From NCBI RefSeq assembly GCF_001641085.1, contig NZ_LXIE01000012.1, positions 62,001 through 126,000 of the forward strand: 64,000 nt of DNA. Direction: 5' to 3'. This DNA is from Aequorivita soesokkakensis. Lineage in GTDB: Bacteria; Bacteroidota; Bacteroidia; Flavobacteriales; Flavobacteriaceae. Positions within the stretch are counted from its first letter, which is position 1. The number at the start of each line of letters is the position of its first letter. Below the pieces are notes generated by a model. It saw only the letters and a program-made list of their open reading frames with translations. It was not told the origin of the DNA and searched no databases. Position numbers and translations under genes: made by a program. Of this stretch, positions 16,020 to 24,761 are shown one piece after another.

Positions 16020-17076
16020 GAAGGACATCCACGATCGCTAAAATAATTCCCACTCCCATCTGGCGCGCTTTTAAAAAGCGTGTCTATTTAATTCCAGCAT
16101 TTGCAATGCGACTAACCGTGGGGTAGACGGCTCCGCCCACAACCCAGAAACTGAGAACCCAAAACTGAAAACTCCCTCATTCACATACTCACATATTCAC
16201 CCATTCACAAAAGCCTAAAGCTTACAGCCTATAGCGTATAGCCTATAGCTAACAGCTAAAACCTATATTTGATAGGACCGCCCGTTAAAAGTTAATCTAT
16301 AAAGCTTTATATTAGGTGGTTTTCTATTAGAACACCAGGTTAAAAGCACAAGTGAGAAAAGCCCCGTCTAAATTTTAAAATCCTTAATTTAAAGCATTTA
16401 AAACAGAAGCATTCACATAATAATTTGCCCTCCCAATTTTGTGTTTTGTAAGATGGCCATCTTTAGCTAATTGAGCCAAATAATTTACGAATCGTAATTA
16501 GAGAAAATTAATTATAAATCAATGTGCAAAGGAAATTACATTTTCTTTACACGTTATTGATTTGTGTTCGGTTTTTCGAAATTACTTTACATATAGGCAG
16601 TGTCGTGTATAGAAAGATGATTTTTTTATTCCTTTCATTTTTTGAGGCCAGCTTTCTGATTCTCTTCTTATGTTTTTCGAAATGGTTTTTCAATTAGCAA
16701 TGACCAATTAGCAATTAGATTGTTGAATTGTTTAATTGTGGAAATGTTTAATCGTTTAATTGTTGAACTCTAGCTTACAGTTTAAAGAATACGGCCTAAA
16801 GCCTTAAGCAAAACGTTATACTGGATATTCTCCGCATAGGTCAAAGTAGTTTTAGCGAAGGTGACCCTTTGCCTTATCAACGCATCTCGTTGAGGTTTTA
16901 GGGTCTTCAAAACCAATGCTGCCTAGTATGATAGTGGAGGGGTTTAGCATAGGCTGGAAGTACAAGACTCCCTTTTCACATAGTATGATGCACATTTCGT
17001 TACTATATTTTGCTACTTCCTTGAGTTTAACGTTATTTGCTTTAAAATTGACACTTTTTTGTAATAACCGTTTTGC
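16020..17076. other. 1.06-kb intergenic region, no gene
   Basis: No reading frame with gene-like content was seen. It holds a hairpin CGCTTTT/AAAAGCG near 16066-16081 and low-complexity runs (tacagcctatagcgtatagcc at 16220-16250). Around 16263 and 16813 two degenerate sequences resemble the start of the repeat element (TATATTTGATAGGACCGCCC and TATACTGGATATTCTCCGC). The 3' end contains AT-rich sequence that may hold the promoter of the CHAT gene, but no clean TAnnTTTG box was chosen. Confidence 0.55.
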
Positions 17077-19968
17077 ATGAAGAAGACCTACTCTTTTTTT
17101 CTAATTCTGTTTATAGTCAGTTCCCAGTCCCTATTTTCCCAAGATTCATTAAAGCAGCTTATGAATGCCTATAAAGCTGAAATTAATGATTCCTTAAAGC
17201 TCATAAAAGTGCAAAAGGCAGTTGCCTTTTTAGAAAATAACAAAACAAGATCTGAGGCCGATCATATTACTGTATTGGAGCAATTGTACCTTTCGCAATT
17301 AGATAACCACCAAGATCAAAAGGCTGCTGAATCTTCTGAAAAACTAATTGCTTATTTAAAGAAAACAAAAGACCCAAAATACACTCCGCTTTTATCAAAA
17401 ACCGCATATACAGGCTATACAACCTATGATTATCTCCAGAATTACACCAAGGCTTTAGAACTCTGCCAAGAGTATTATTTAGCCGAAAAAGCATTATACG
17501 GGGAAAAAAGTGAAGCAGTCGCAAAAGCGTATTTAGAGTTTGCCAATATGTACAGTAGGATAGATAACGTTGACGAGCAAATAAAAAGTCTAGATGCAGC
17601 AAGAGCCATCACAGAACAAATTACAGTACAAAACAAGCAGCTCGTTTTCGATATATATTATTATTACGTAATTACCCTAGTGTATTACGGCGACTATCCA
17701 TCGGCAAAAAAATATCTCGATAAATTAAATGCCTTTTATGGGAAAAACAAAAATGACAGTAGCTTTATAAACGCTACCCATGACGGTAACTCAGTAATTA
17801 GCATCAATACAGCCAGTTTGGCTTTAGGTAATATTATGTACCACAAATTGCCAGTTGGCGAAGCCGGTGAAATGGAAAAAAGTATTGCCCTGTTTGAAAA
17901 TGCATTAAACAAAGGAGCTAAAAAGTATTCCGAAAATGATTTAGCGCTTTTAAATGATGTGTATTCCCAAATTGGCGTGTATTATACAAGGAACATTCAA
18001 GATTACGACAAAGCCCAAAACAGTTATGACAAAGCTTTAAAATACAATCAAAATTACCCAGCAGGGCAAATTAATTTACTCTTTTTAAAAGGATGGACCG
18101 ATATTCGGTTTAAAAAATGGGAAAGTGCCGAAAAAAACTTTTCCGAAGCACTGGCTCTAAAAGGCGTTGAAAATTTTATTGATGTAATAAGTCTCTACAA
18201 TTACTATGGCGTAACCTTATCGCATCTTAAAAAATATGAGGAGTCTGAAAAATATATACAAAAAGTAGAAGCGTTTTATAACAGGGAGGCCAATACCTAC
18301 CAAGGATTTATGAGCTTGCACAACTTGAGCGATATTGGAAGCTTGCATATATCAAATTATAAAGCAACAAAAGACAAAGTTATTTTAGAGCGAGCCTACA
18401 ATTGTTATAAAAAAGCATCTAATCTTTTCGAAAAGGTATATCAGGGTGATGCTTTCAACCCCAATTTGAACCAGCGGGTAAACGAAATAAATGAAGGGCT
18501 TCTGTACTGTTCCACTATACTTGGGGATAAAAAAGGCGAGGTCCTGGAAATGGTAGAAAAAAACAAATCTGACTTTTTATGGGCCAGTTTTTTAAACAAT
18601 AATCAAGGCAGCACCTTTATTAAACCCAAAAAATTGACAGATAGTATCCACGCCACTGAAAGCAAAATTGAGGCGCTAGCAATAAAAATAGCCGCTGCCA
18701 AGGACGCTGATGAAATAAAAAAAATAAAGAGTGAGAAAGTCTTCCTGGAAAACAACATTGAGGCAACCAAACTCAGTTTAGAAAAGGAACATCCCGCTTT
18801 CAATTCGTTTGCCTCCAATGAAGTTGGCTTTCAGCAAATTCAGAAAAAGCTTAAAAAGGATGAAATTTTAATTGATTATGTAGTTTTTGATAGCACTACC
18901 TATGCGTTTAAGGTTACCAACGAATCTATTGCTTTGCAGTTGATTTCAAAGGAAAACAAAAAGTTGAGGGAAGCCTGTAGTTCTTATTTCGATAAGTTGA
19001 TAAGCATTGACGCGGATTATACGGATGAAGCCGAAAAACTTTCAGAAATTTTACTGAAACCCCTAAATCTTCCCAAAAATGGAAGACTGATAATCTTGAC
19101 CAATAGCTTTTTGAGTTATTTACCTTTTGAAACATTAAAACACAATGCTAATTTCCTTGTAAGCGATTTTTCTATCTCCTATGCAAGTTCCGTAAAACTC
19201 TGGAACACCCAATCGCAATTGCCCAAGACCAAAAGCCAGAGTTTGCTCGTCTTTTCCCCAGATTACAAATTGTCCGAAAACAATTCCGAAGATGAAGCAA
19301 TAGCGATGATAACCCGTGCAGGCGACTATGATTTGAAAGGGGCAAAAGCCGAAGCAACAACCATAAGTGAAATGTTTAATGGCACCTTTTTCAATTCAGA
19401 AAAAGCTACCAAAAATGCCTTTATCGAAAATGCTTCCAAGTACCAAATCCTTCACTTGGCAATGCATTCCGTTATGGATGAGGAAGATGAAAATCTTTCA
19501 AATTTAATCTTTTCCAATAACGAAAAACTGTACTTTTCAGAAATCTACAATCTAAAACTGCCTTCAGATCTTGCCGTTTTAAGCGCCTGCAATACCGGTA
19601 TGGGCAGTTATAAAAATGGGGAAGGCATTATGAGTATTTCGCGTGCATTTACCTTTGCTGGGGTTAAATCTTGTGTGTACTCACTATGGCAAGTGCCCGA
19701 TAAGGAAACGTCTGAGATTATGGTTTCATTCTATCAAAATCTGAAAAATGGAGAAGAAAAAGACATAGCCCTAGCAAATGCAAAAACTACTTTTATAAAG
19801 AAAAATCCTCTAAAAAGCCATCCGTATTATTGGGCGGGATTTGTTGTAAACGGAGACACTTCGGCAATTGCCACAACAAATACTTGGTGGCTTTATATTT
19901 TGCTAGGTCTCACTGTACTGATACTGCTTTTAATTTTTAAAAGAAAGCTATTCCAAACGGGCAAGTAG
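17077..19968 (+). CDS. TPR-CHAT protease-like protein with C-terminal membrane anchor
   Basis: 963 residues with N-terminal signal peptide (KTYSFFLILFIVSSQSLFSQ). Residues about 30-500 are TPR-like helical repeats. The C-terminal CHAT (caspase-like) domain has catalytic-type His797 in ILHLAMHS and Cys838 in VLSACNTG, followed by SISRAFTFAGVKSCVYSLWQ and the YYWAGFVVNGD signature. A membrane helix LYILLGLTVLILLLIF lies at the C-terminus (about 935-955), so the protease most likely faces the periplasm. TPR-CHAT proteins act as regulated proteases, for example with sigma/anti-sigma partners in type III-E CRISPR. The 3' end overlaps the convergent TPR-membrane gene by 21 bases. Confidence 0.9.
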   Translation: MKKTYSFFLILFIVSSQSLFSQDSLKQLMNAYKAEINDSLKLIKVQKAVAFLENNKTRSEADHITVLEQLYLSQLDNHQDQKAAESSEKLIAYLKKTKDPKYTPLLSKTAYTGYTTYDYLQNYTKALELCQEYYLAEKALYGEKSEAVAKAYLEFANMYSRIDNVDEQIKSLDAARAITEQITVQNKQLVFDIYYYYVITLVYYGDYPSAKKYLDKLNAFYGKNKNDSSFINATHDGNSVISINTASLALGNIMYHKLPVGEAGEMEKSIALFENALNKGAKKYSENDLALLNDVYSQIGVYYTRNIQDYDKAQNSYDKALKYNQNYPAGQINLLFLKGWTDIRFKKWESAEKNFSEALALKGVENFIDVISLYNYYGVTLSHLKKYEESEKYIQKVEAFYNREANTYQGFMSLHNLSDIGSLHISNYKATKDKVILERAYNCYKKASNLFEKVYQGDAFNPNLNQRVNEINEGLLYCSTILGDKKGEVLEMVEKNKSDFLWASFLNNNQGSTFIKPKKLTDSIHATESKIEALAIKIAAAKDADEIKKIKSEKVFLENNIEATKLSLEKEHPAFNSFASNEVGFQQIQKKLKKDEILIDYVVFDSTTYAFKVTNESIALQLISKENKKLREACSSYFDKLISIDADYTDEAEKLSEILLKPLNLPKNGRLIILTNSFLSYLPFETLKHNANFLVSDFSISYASSVKLWNTQSQLPKTKSQSLLVFSPDYKLSENNSEDEAIAMITRAGDYDLKGAKAEATTISEMFNGTFFNSEKATKNAFIENASKYQILHLAMHSVMDEEDENLSNLIFSNNEKLYFSEIYNLKLPSDLAVLSACNTGMGSYKNGEGIMSISRAFTFAGVKSCVYSLWQVPDKETSEIMVSFYQNLKNGEEKDIALANAKTTFIKKNPLKSHPYYWAGFVVNGDTSAIATTNTWWLYILLGLTVLILLLIFKRKLFQTGK

Positions 19969-20649
19969 TTTTATTGCAGCCTCTCTTTGGGGATTTTCAC
20001 TTTTTGTCAAGCTTTCCAAAACTGCAGTTGCAGCTGCCTTATTTTCCAATTTTAAATATGACAGTGCCGCATACCATCTCGAATAGGACTTGAATATGCT
20101 ATTTTCCTCAAAAACGCCATTGTTAAATACTGCGAGTGCATCTTCATATTGCTCCAATTCCATCAAGGAAATTCCTTTGTAAAAAAGTGCGTAGTCCTCA
20201 GAAGTGGATTTGTAAATTTTAGTAAAAAGACTTAAGGCAGTTTCGTAGTCTCCAGTGTCATAAGCAAAAAAGGCCTCCGATTTTAAATCTGTTGTTCCCG
20301 TTCCCCTAACTGTCGGGGCAATAGTGTTGGGGTAGGTTTGATAATATTGGTTGTAAAGGGAATCATAGTTGGTACTGTAAAAAGAATTCCAAGTGAACAA
20401 ACCCACTAAAACCGCAATACTTGCAGCGGCATATAGCCACTTATAGGATTTCTTTGGCTTTTCATACGCTTTAAAAGTTTCCTTAAGGGCCTTCCTTTTA
20501 TTAAGTGTAATAGCCTTTTTTACATTTTTTTCAAAATCAAATGCAGCTGCAAAAGCAGGATCCTCCTTTAGCAATTTCTGGAAAGCGAGCGCTTCCTCTT
20601 CTGACAAATCGCCTTCAAAATATTTCCTGATATACTCCTCCTGCTCCAT
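19948..20649 (-). CDS. Membrane TPR protein, probable anti-sigma-factor-like partner
   Basis: 233 residues. N-terminal EEYIRKYFEGDLSEEEALAF is the opening helix pair typical of Bacteroidota anti-sigma proteins; no zinc-binding HxxxCxxC is seen. A single membrane helix (about residues 70-90, LYAAASIAVLVGLFTWNSF) separates a cytoplasmic N-terminus from a periplasmic TPR region (AFFAYDTGDYETALSLFTKI, ALFYKGISLMELEQYEDALA). It starts 1 base after the sigma gene's stop in the same unit, as expected for a sigma/anti-sigma pair. Its periplasmic TPRs could receive a signal from the CHAT protein. Confidence 0.75.
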   Translation of the reverse strand: MEQEEYIRKYFEGDLSEEEALAFQKLLKEDPAFAAAFDFEKNVKKAITLNKRKALKETFKAYEKPKKSYKWLYAAASIAVLVGLFTWNSFYSTNYDSLYNQYYQTYPNTIAPTVRGTGTTDLKSEAFFAYDTGDYETALSLFTKIYKSTSEDYALFYKGISLMELEQYEDALAVFNNGVFEENSIFKSYSRWYAALSYLKLENKAAATAVLESLTKSENPQREAAIKLLARLE

Positions 20650-20650
20650 A

Positions 20651-21190
20651 CTAGCGTTCTTTAATAATTTCTTTCAATTGTTTTAGGCATCTCGATTTTT
20701 GACTTTTTAGCACATCTTTATTCGTATAATCCAAAAGCTCCTGAATTTCATCCAGTTTTTTTTCTTCGTAATAAAAAAGCTGTAACACCTTTTGGCATTG
20801 CTCCCCCAATTTCTTCAATCCTTTTCGAAGTAAAGCCAGCTGTAAATTAATTTCCTCTTCTTCATACATATCAAAAGCCACCTCTGGAAATTCGCCATCA
20901 TCTATTGAAACAGTACGCTTATCCTTTTTCAGCTTTTTATAAATCATGAATTTTCCAATCCCGAACAAATAGGTAGATAGGTTACTTTTCAAATCGTCAA
21001 TACTTCCCTTTTTGGCATTCTCAATAAGCGCAATAACCGCATCTTGATAAATGTCTGTAATAGCTTCCTGATCTAATTGATACCGGCTTGCAAAAAACGC
21101 AAAGCCCTTTTTATTTTCCTCGTAAAACTTCTTGATAACTACGGGGTCATCACACTTTAAACGGCTTATTAAAAGCTTTTCATTATTCAT
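20651..21190 (-). CDS. RNA polymerase sigma-70 family (ECF-type) sigma factor
   Basis: 179 residues from ATG 21190 (NNEKLLISRLKCDDPVVIKK); an upstream in-frame ATG would add a hydrophobic 24-residue tail and is less likely. Sigma region 2 is ITDIYQDAVIALIENAKK and LSTYLFGIGKFMIYKKLKKD; region 4 is LGEQCQKVLQLFYYEEKKLD and KDVLKSQKSRCLKQLKEIIK, a helix-turn-helix. Size and layout fit ECF factors. It is divergent from the OmpA-led operon, with about 113 bases between start codons, so it could control both itself and that operon. Its partner is the downstream membrane TPR protein. Confidence 0.9.
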   Translation of the reverse strand: MNNEKLLISRLKCDDPVVIKKFYEENKKGFAFFASRYQLDQEAITDIYQDAVIALIENAKKGSIDDLKSNLSTYLFGIGKFMIYKKLKKDKRTVSIDDGEFPEVAFDMYEEEEINLQLALLRKGLKKLGEQCQKVLQLFYYEEKKLDEIQELLDYTNKDVLKSQKSRCLKQLKEIIKER

Positions 21191-21303
21191 TAGTACGATT
21201 GTGGGGCAAGAAGTAAACAAATCTATTAAAAAAAAAGAAACCTGATGTTTACCTTTTTTCATTTTGGGTACTAAGTTAAGATTAACTCTAAAAATTGAAT
21301 TAA

Positions 21304-22641
21304 ATGAAAACAGTATGTACCCTATTAATCACCGTTCTTTTTTTTACGGTTGCGCTTGCACAAGAAACCGTTGGCGGGAAAGTAATTAGAAATACTAAGG
21401 ACCAAACCTACAACCGGGGCGAAGAAAAAGCTAGCGAAACTGTAGATAAGGCCTTAGATAAAGTAGAAGAAGGTATTGGTAGTATATTTAAAAAGAAGGA
21501 TAAAAAGCAAAAGAACAAAAAGAACAACGGGAAGGATATTATTGGCAGCTCCGAACCTACCAACGGCTCCTCAAGTTCTACTTCCAATTCAGGTTCGAAA
21601 AATATAAAAGTATATTCAAAATTTGACTTTGTTCCCGGAGAAAAAATCATCGGTTTTGATGACTTTTCAACCACAAATCTCGGTGATTTTCCATTGGACT
21701 GGAATACCAATTCTTCTGCAGAAGTTGTACAGCTTCAGGGCAGTGACCAAAAATGGTTGTTTATGACGAAGGATGGTTATTTTCAACCTGAGTTCGTTAG
21801 CGATATGCCCGATAACTTCACTTTGGAATTTGATGTTTTCACACGTTACAGAAGCAATAACATTTTGGAATACCAACTTTATTTAGCATCATCCTCCAAT
21901 CCCAAAAAAGATTTGTCGGAAGAATATCTATATGATTATATACAGTTGAAATGGGCAGGTTGTGAAGGTTCTTCCAAGTTCTATGTAGTTGAAAATAATG
22001 AGGTGGTTAACCAAAATGAAAATCTGAACATTAAAGATTTTGGCTGCGGAAATGAGGGCACCGAACCGGCCTTTGTGAGAATTTCCATTTGGCGCCAAAA
22101 TTCAAGGCTTCGGATTTATGCGAATGAAAATAAGGTAATAGACATTCCACAGGCATTTAACAGCAAACAAAAATATAATGTTTTTAAGCTGGGTACGAAA
22201 TACATGAACTTCTCTGAAACTGAAAACAAAGACGAATTTATGGTTTCTAACCTGCGCTATGCCGTTGGTGCGCCAGACACGCGAAGCAAATTAATTAACG
22301 ATGGAAAATTAGTAACCAGAGGTATTTTATTTGACGTGAATTCTGATGTAATCCAAGCATCCTCTTATGGGGTTCTTAAAGAAATTGCTTCAGCGCTAAG
22401 TGAAAACCCAACGGTAAACATATCTATAATAGGCCATACAGATAGTGATGGCGATGCAGCTTCCAATCTTACGCTTTCTGAAAAAAGAGCGATTGCCGTA
22501 AAAAATATACTTGCTTCCGAATTCAAAATTGACAGCAACAGAATGCAAACTGCTGGAAAGGGCGAAACAGAGCCCACAGATAGCAACAATACAAGCCTAG
22601 GCAAAGCAAATAATAGGAGAGTTGAATTTATTAAACTATAA
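21304..22641 (+). CDS. OmpA-family outer membrane protein
   Basis: 445 residues with signal peptide (KTVCTLLITVLFFTVALA). A Lys-rich stretch (residues 60-80, IFKKKDKKQKNKKNN) and a low-complexity Ser/Thr linker follow. The middle domain (about 115-320) has beta-rich sandwich-like sequence (NFTLEFDVFTRYRSNNILEY). The C-terminal 110 residues are an OmpA-like peptidoglycan-binding domain with ISIIGHTDSDGDAASN, LSEKRAIAVKNIL and NRRVEFI. First gene of a six-gene run transcribed away from the sigma factor. Confidence 0.88.
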   Translation: MKTVCTLLITVLFFTVALAQETVGGKVIRNTKDQTYNRGEEKASETVDKALDKVEEGIGSIFKKKDKKQKNKKNNGKDIIGSSEPTNGSSSSTSNSGSKNIKVYSKFDFVPGEKIIGFDDFSTTNLGDFPLDWNTNSSAEVVQLQGSDQKWLFMTKDGYFQPEFVSDMPDNFTLEFDVFTRYRSNNILEYQLYLASSSNPKKDLSEEYLYDYIQLKWAGCEGSSKFYVVENNEVVNQNENLNIKDFGCGNEGTEPAFVRISIWRQNSRLRIYANENKVIDIPQAFNSKQKYNVFKLGTKYMNFSETENKDEFMVSNLRYAVGAPDTRSKLINDGKLVTRGILFDVNSDVIQASSYGVLKEIASALSENPTVNISIIGHTDSDGDAASNLTLSEKRAIAVKNILASEFKIDSNRMQTAGKGETEPTDSNNTSLGKANNRRVEFIKL

Positions 22642-22673
22642 TCAATTAACAGGAATCAATTAAGACTTAAAAA

Positions 22674-23342
22674 ATGAAAAACATACTATCAATAGTAGCA
22701 TTAGTAACAGTAATGACTATTAACGCACAGCAATGGCAAGGTGAATTCACTTCAAAATATGGAAACCTAACTTTTGTTACCGAAACTGGAAATGAATACC
22801 CAAACAAGAATATAATTTATGGTGATTACGGACAGAACGGAACAATGGTAGGGTTTCTATTGGGAAATGAATTTATAGGAGAATTCCACAATGGGAATGA
22901 TTCAGGGCAGTTTCGTCTTCAAATAAGCGCTTTGCAAACCAACCGAGAATTCTCAGGTTTCTGGGGCTATGGTAACAATGTTAATTACAACAGTCCGAAT
23001 CGAGATTTTTGGTGGACAGGGCAGGCAAAATCAAGTAGCAACGCAATGCCAAAAAACATTAAAACGGCCGTTTGGAGTGGAAAATGGAACACCACTTATG
23101 GCGATTTGATATTGAAGCAGATTGGCGATAAAGTTACTGGTTCCTATAAAAATGTGGGGGAAATAAATGCCACTTACAATAAAAACACCAAAACCTTAAA
23201 GGGAACTTTTACTAACAATGGAGCCGTAGGCTATTTGGAATTCCAATTTATAGGGAATTCCTTTGGAGGTAAATGGGGGTGGAACAGTGCAATGACTGAA
23301 GGAAGCTGGAATGGCAATAAAGCATTTAAAACAAATCAATAA
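22674..23342 (+). CDS. Secreted beta-rich protein of unknown function
   Basis: 222 residues, signal peptide KNILSIVALVTVMTINAQ. The mature part has repeated W/G motifs (WQGEFTSKYGNLTFV, FSGFWGYGNNV, WSGKWNTTYGDLIL, GGKWGWNSAMTEGSWNGNKA), i.e. two similar halves built of GxW and xGxW strands. No family recognised. Second gene of the OmpA-led operon (32-base gap). Confidence 0.7.
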   Translation: MKNILSIVALVTVMTINAQQWQGEFTSKYGNLTFVTETGNEYPNKNIIYGDYGQNGTMVGFLLGNEFIGEFHNGNDSGQFRLQISALQTNREFSGFWGYGNNVNYNSPNRDFWWTGQAKSSSNAMPKNIKTAVWSGKWNTTYGDLILKQIGDKVTGSYKNVGEINATYNKNTKTLKGTFTNNGAVGYLEFQFIGNSFGGKWGWNSAMTEGSWNGNKAFKTNQ

Positions 23343-23343
23343 C

Positions 23344-23982
23344 ATGAAAAAACTAGTTTTTATACTTGGCATCCTTTCCATTATTTCATGTAATAAAGGA
23401 AAAAATACGCTTCAAGACGCCATGAAGGAAAGCATGGAAGAGGCAATAGAAAATAAGACCGGAAGCCATGTTGATTTGGCCGACTCGGAAGATTTTGACA
23501 GTAACGCTGGGTTTGTTACCTATAAATCTGCTGCTAAAACCTATTTAAATGGAGAGGAAAAAATGACTGCGGCAGTCTTATTTCAAAAGGAAAATGACGG
23601 ACTGGCAATATCATTTCAGCTAACAGGAAATGAGGGTCAATCTTTTATTACAATACTAAACCATATTCCTGATAATTTTTCGCTTCCCTTAGAAGGAAGG
23701 TTTGCAGTTAGCAATGCTTATGATGGAGAAAATCCCGTGGCCACAGCAATGTTTATGGATGTAAATGAAAATGGCATGATGGCTTCCGAAGTGCCTTATG
23801 AAGGCATTATGCGAATCACCAAACTTACCAAAGATAGTATGGAATTTGAAATTGATGGCAGAGGAGGCGATGCTACTGATGCCAATAGCCCCAGCAACTG
23901 GAAGTCAATTACCGGCAATGGAAAAATTACGTCCCCTATCATTCAAAGTTTCGGGATTGATAAAAACGATGTTTTAAAATAA
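23344..23982 (+). CDS. Lipoprotein of unknown function
   Basis: 212 residues from ATG 23344, one base after the upstream stop. Lipobox SIISC with Cys at about residue 16 (MKKLVFILGILSIISCNKGK). The mature part has no recognised domain; LQDAMKESMEEAIENKTGSH near the start is a helix. A Gly/Asp-rich loop EIDGRGGDATDANSP lies near the end. Third gene of the operon. Choice of start: an upstream in-frame ATG (23311) would overlap the previous gene by 32 bases and bury the signal peptide. Confidence 0.75.
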   Translation: MKKLVFILGILSIISCNKGKNTLQDAMKESMEEAIENKTGSHVDLADSEDFDSNAGFVTYKSAAKTYLNGEEKMTAAVLFQKENDGLAISFQLTGNEGQSFITILNHIPDNFSLPLEGRFAVSNAYDGENPVATAMFMDVNENGMMASEVPYEGIMRITKLTKDSMEFEIDGRGGDATDANSPSNWKSITGNGKITSPIIQSFGIDKNDVLK

Positions 23983-24029
23983 CGGAAACGTGATGCGTGA
24001 ATTTTAATTAAAACAAATAATAATAGATT

Positions 24030-24761
24030 ATGAAAACACTACTAGTAACAATAATGAGCGTTTTTCTATTTGCCTTTTCCTGCAAAGATGATGCGAAAAC
24101 AGAACAATTAAATGGTTTGGAAGGAGAAGTGGCCGAGGCATTGGACGATGCCGGAATAAAGGCAGAAGACTTTATAGGAAATATAAACGAGCTCCTAACC
24201 CTTGAAATGGCTGCCAAAGCAACTGGCTTGCCCGCTTCGGAAGCAGAAACAAAGCATTCCAAATTTTCTTCCTTGGAAAGTTTAAAATATGTGTGGGGCT
24301 CAAATAGAACCCGCAAGGTTGAAGTTATGAAAGGGAATTTTATGGATGTGCCTTTGGAAAATGTTATTGAATTAAGCTGGGTGAAAAACACTACGCTAAA
24401 ACAGTTTAAACATGATTATCACAACCCAACGCCTGAAGAAATAAAAAATGCGGAAGCGGCAATGGAAAAGAAGATGACGGAATTGGAAAGTGATGGGAAA
24501 GCAACCCCGGAGCAAACCAATACTGCCTCTGGTATTGCCAAAAATTCAATTTCCAAATTTAAGGTGAATGAAGTTTCAAATTTAGGCGATTATGCTGTGT
24601 TTGTAGATAGTGGCATTATGGGAGTAACCACAAGAGATTTAAAAGTTTTTTACAAGGGATTGTCTTTTACGTTGCGGGTTGATTTAAGTGATGATATGCA
24701 GGACAATGACCAAAAAGCCGTTACGGCGGCAAAAATGATAATTGAGGAGAAATTGAAATGA
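24030..24761 (+). CDS. Lipoprotein of unknown function
   Basis: 243 residues with a lipoprotein signal (KTLLVTIMSVFLFAFSCKDD, lipobox FAFSC). The body begins with an acidic coiled region (GLEGEVAEALDDAGIKAED) and a C-terminal half with repeated alpha/beta sequence. No family recognised. Fourth gene of the operon; its stop overlaps the start of the CHAT-like lipoprotein gene by 4 bases (ATGA), suggesting translational coupling. Confidence 0.75.
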   Translation: MKTLLVTIMSVFLFAFSCKDDAKTEQLNGLEGEVAEALDDAGIKAEDFIGNINELLTLEMAAKATGLPASEAETKHSKFSSLESLKYVWGSNRTRKVEVMKGNFMDVPLENVIELSWVKNTTLKQFKHDYHNPTPEEIKNAEAAMEKKMTELESDGKATPEQTNTASGIAKNSISKFKVNEVSNLGDYAVFVDSGIMGVTTRDLKVFYKGLSFTLRVDLSDDMQDNDQKAVTAAKMIIEEKLK

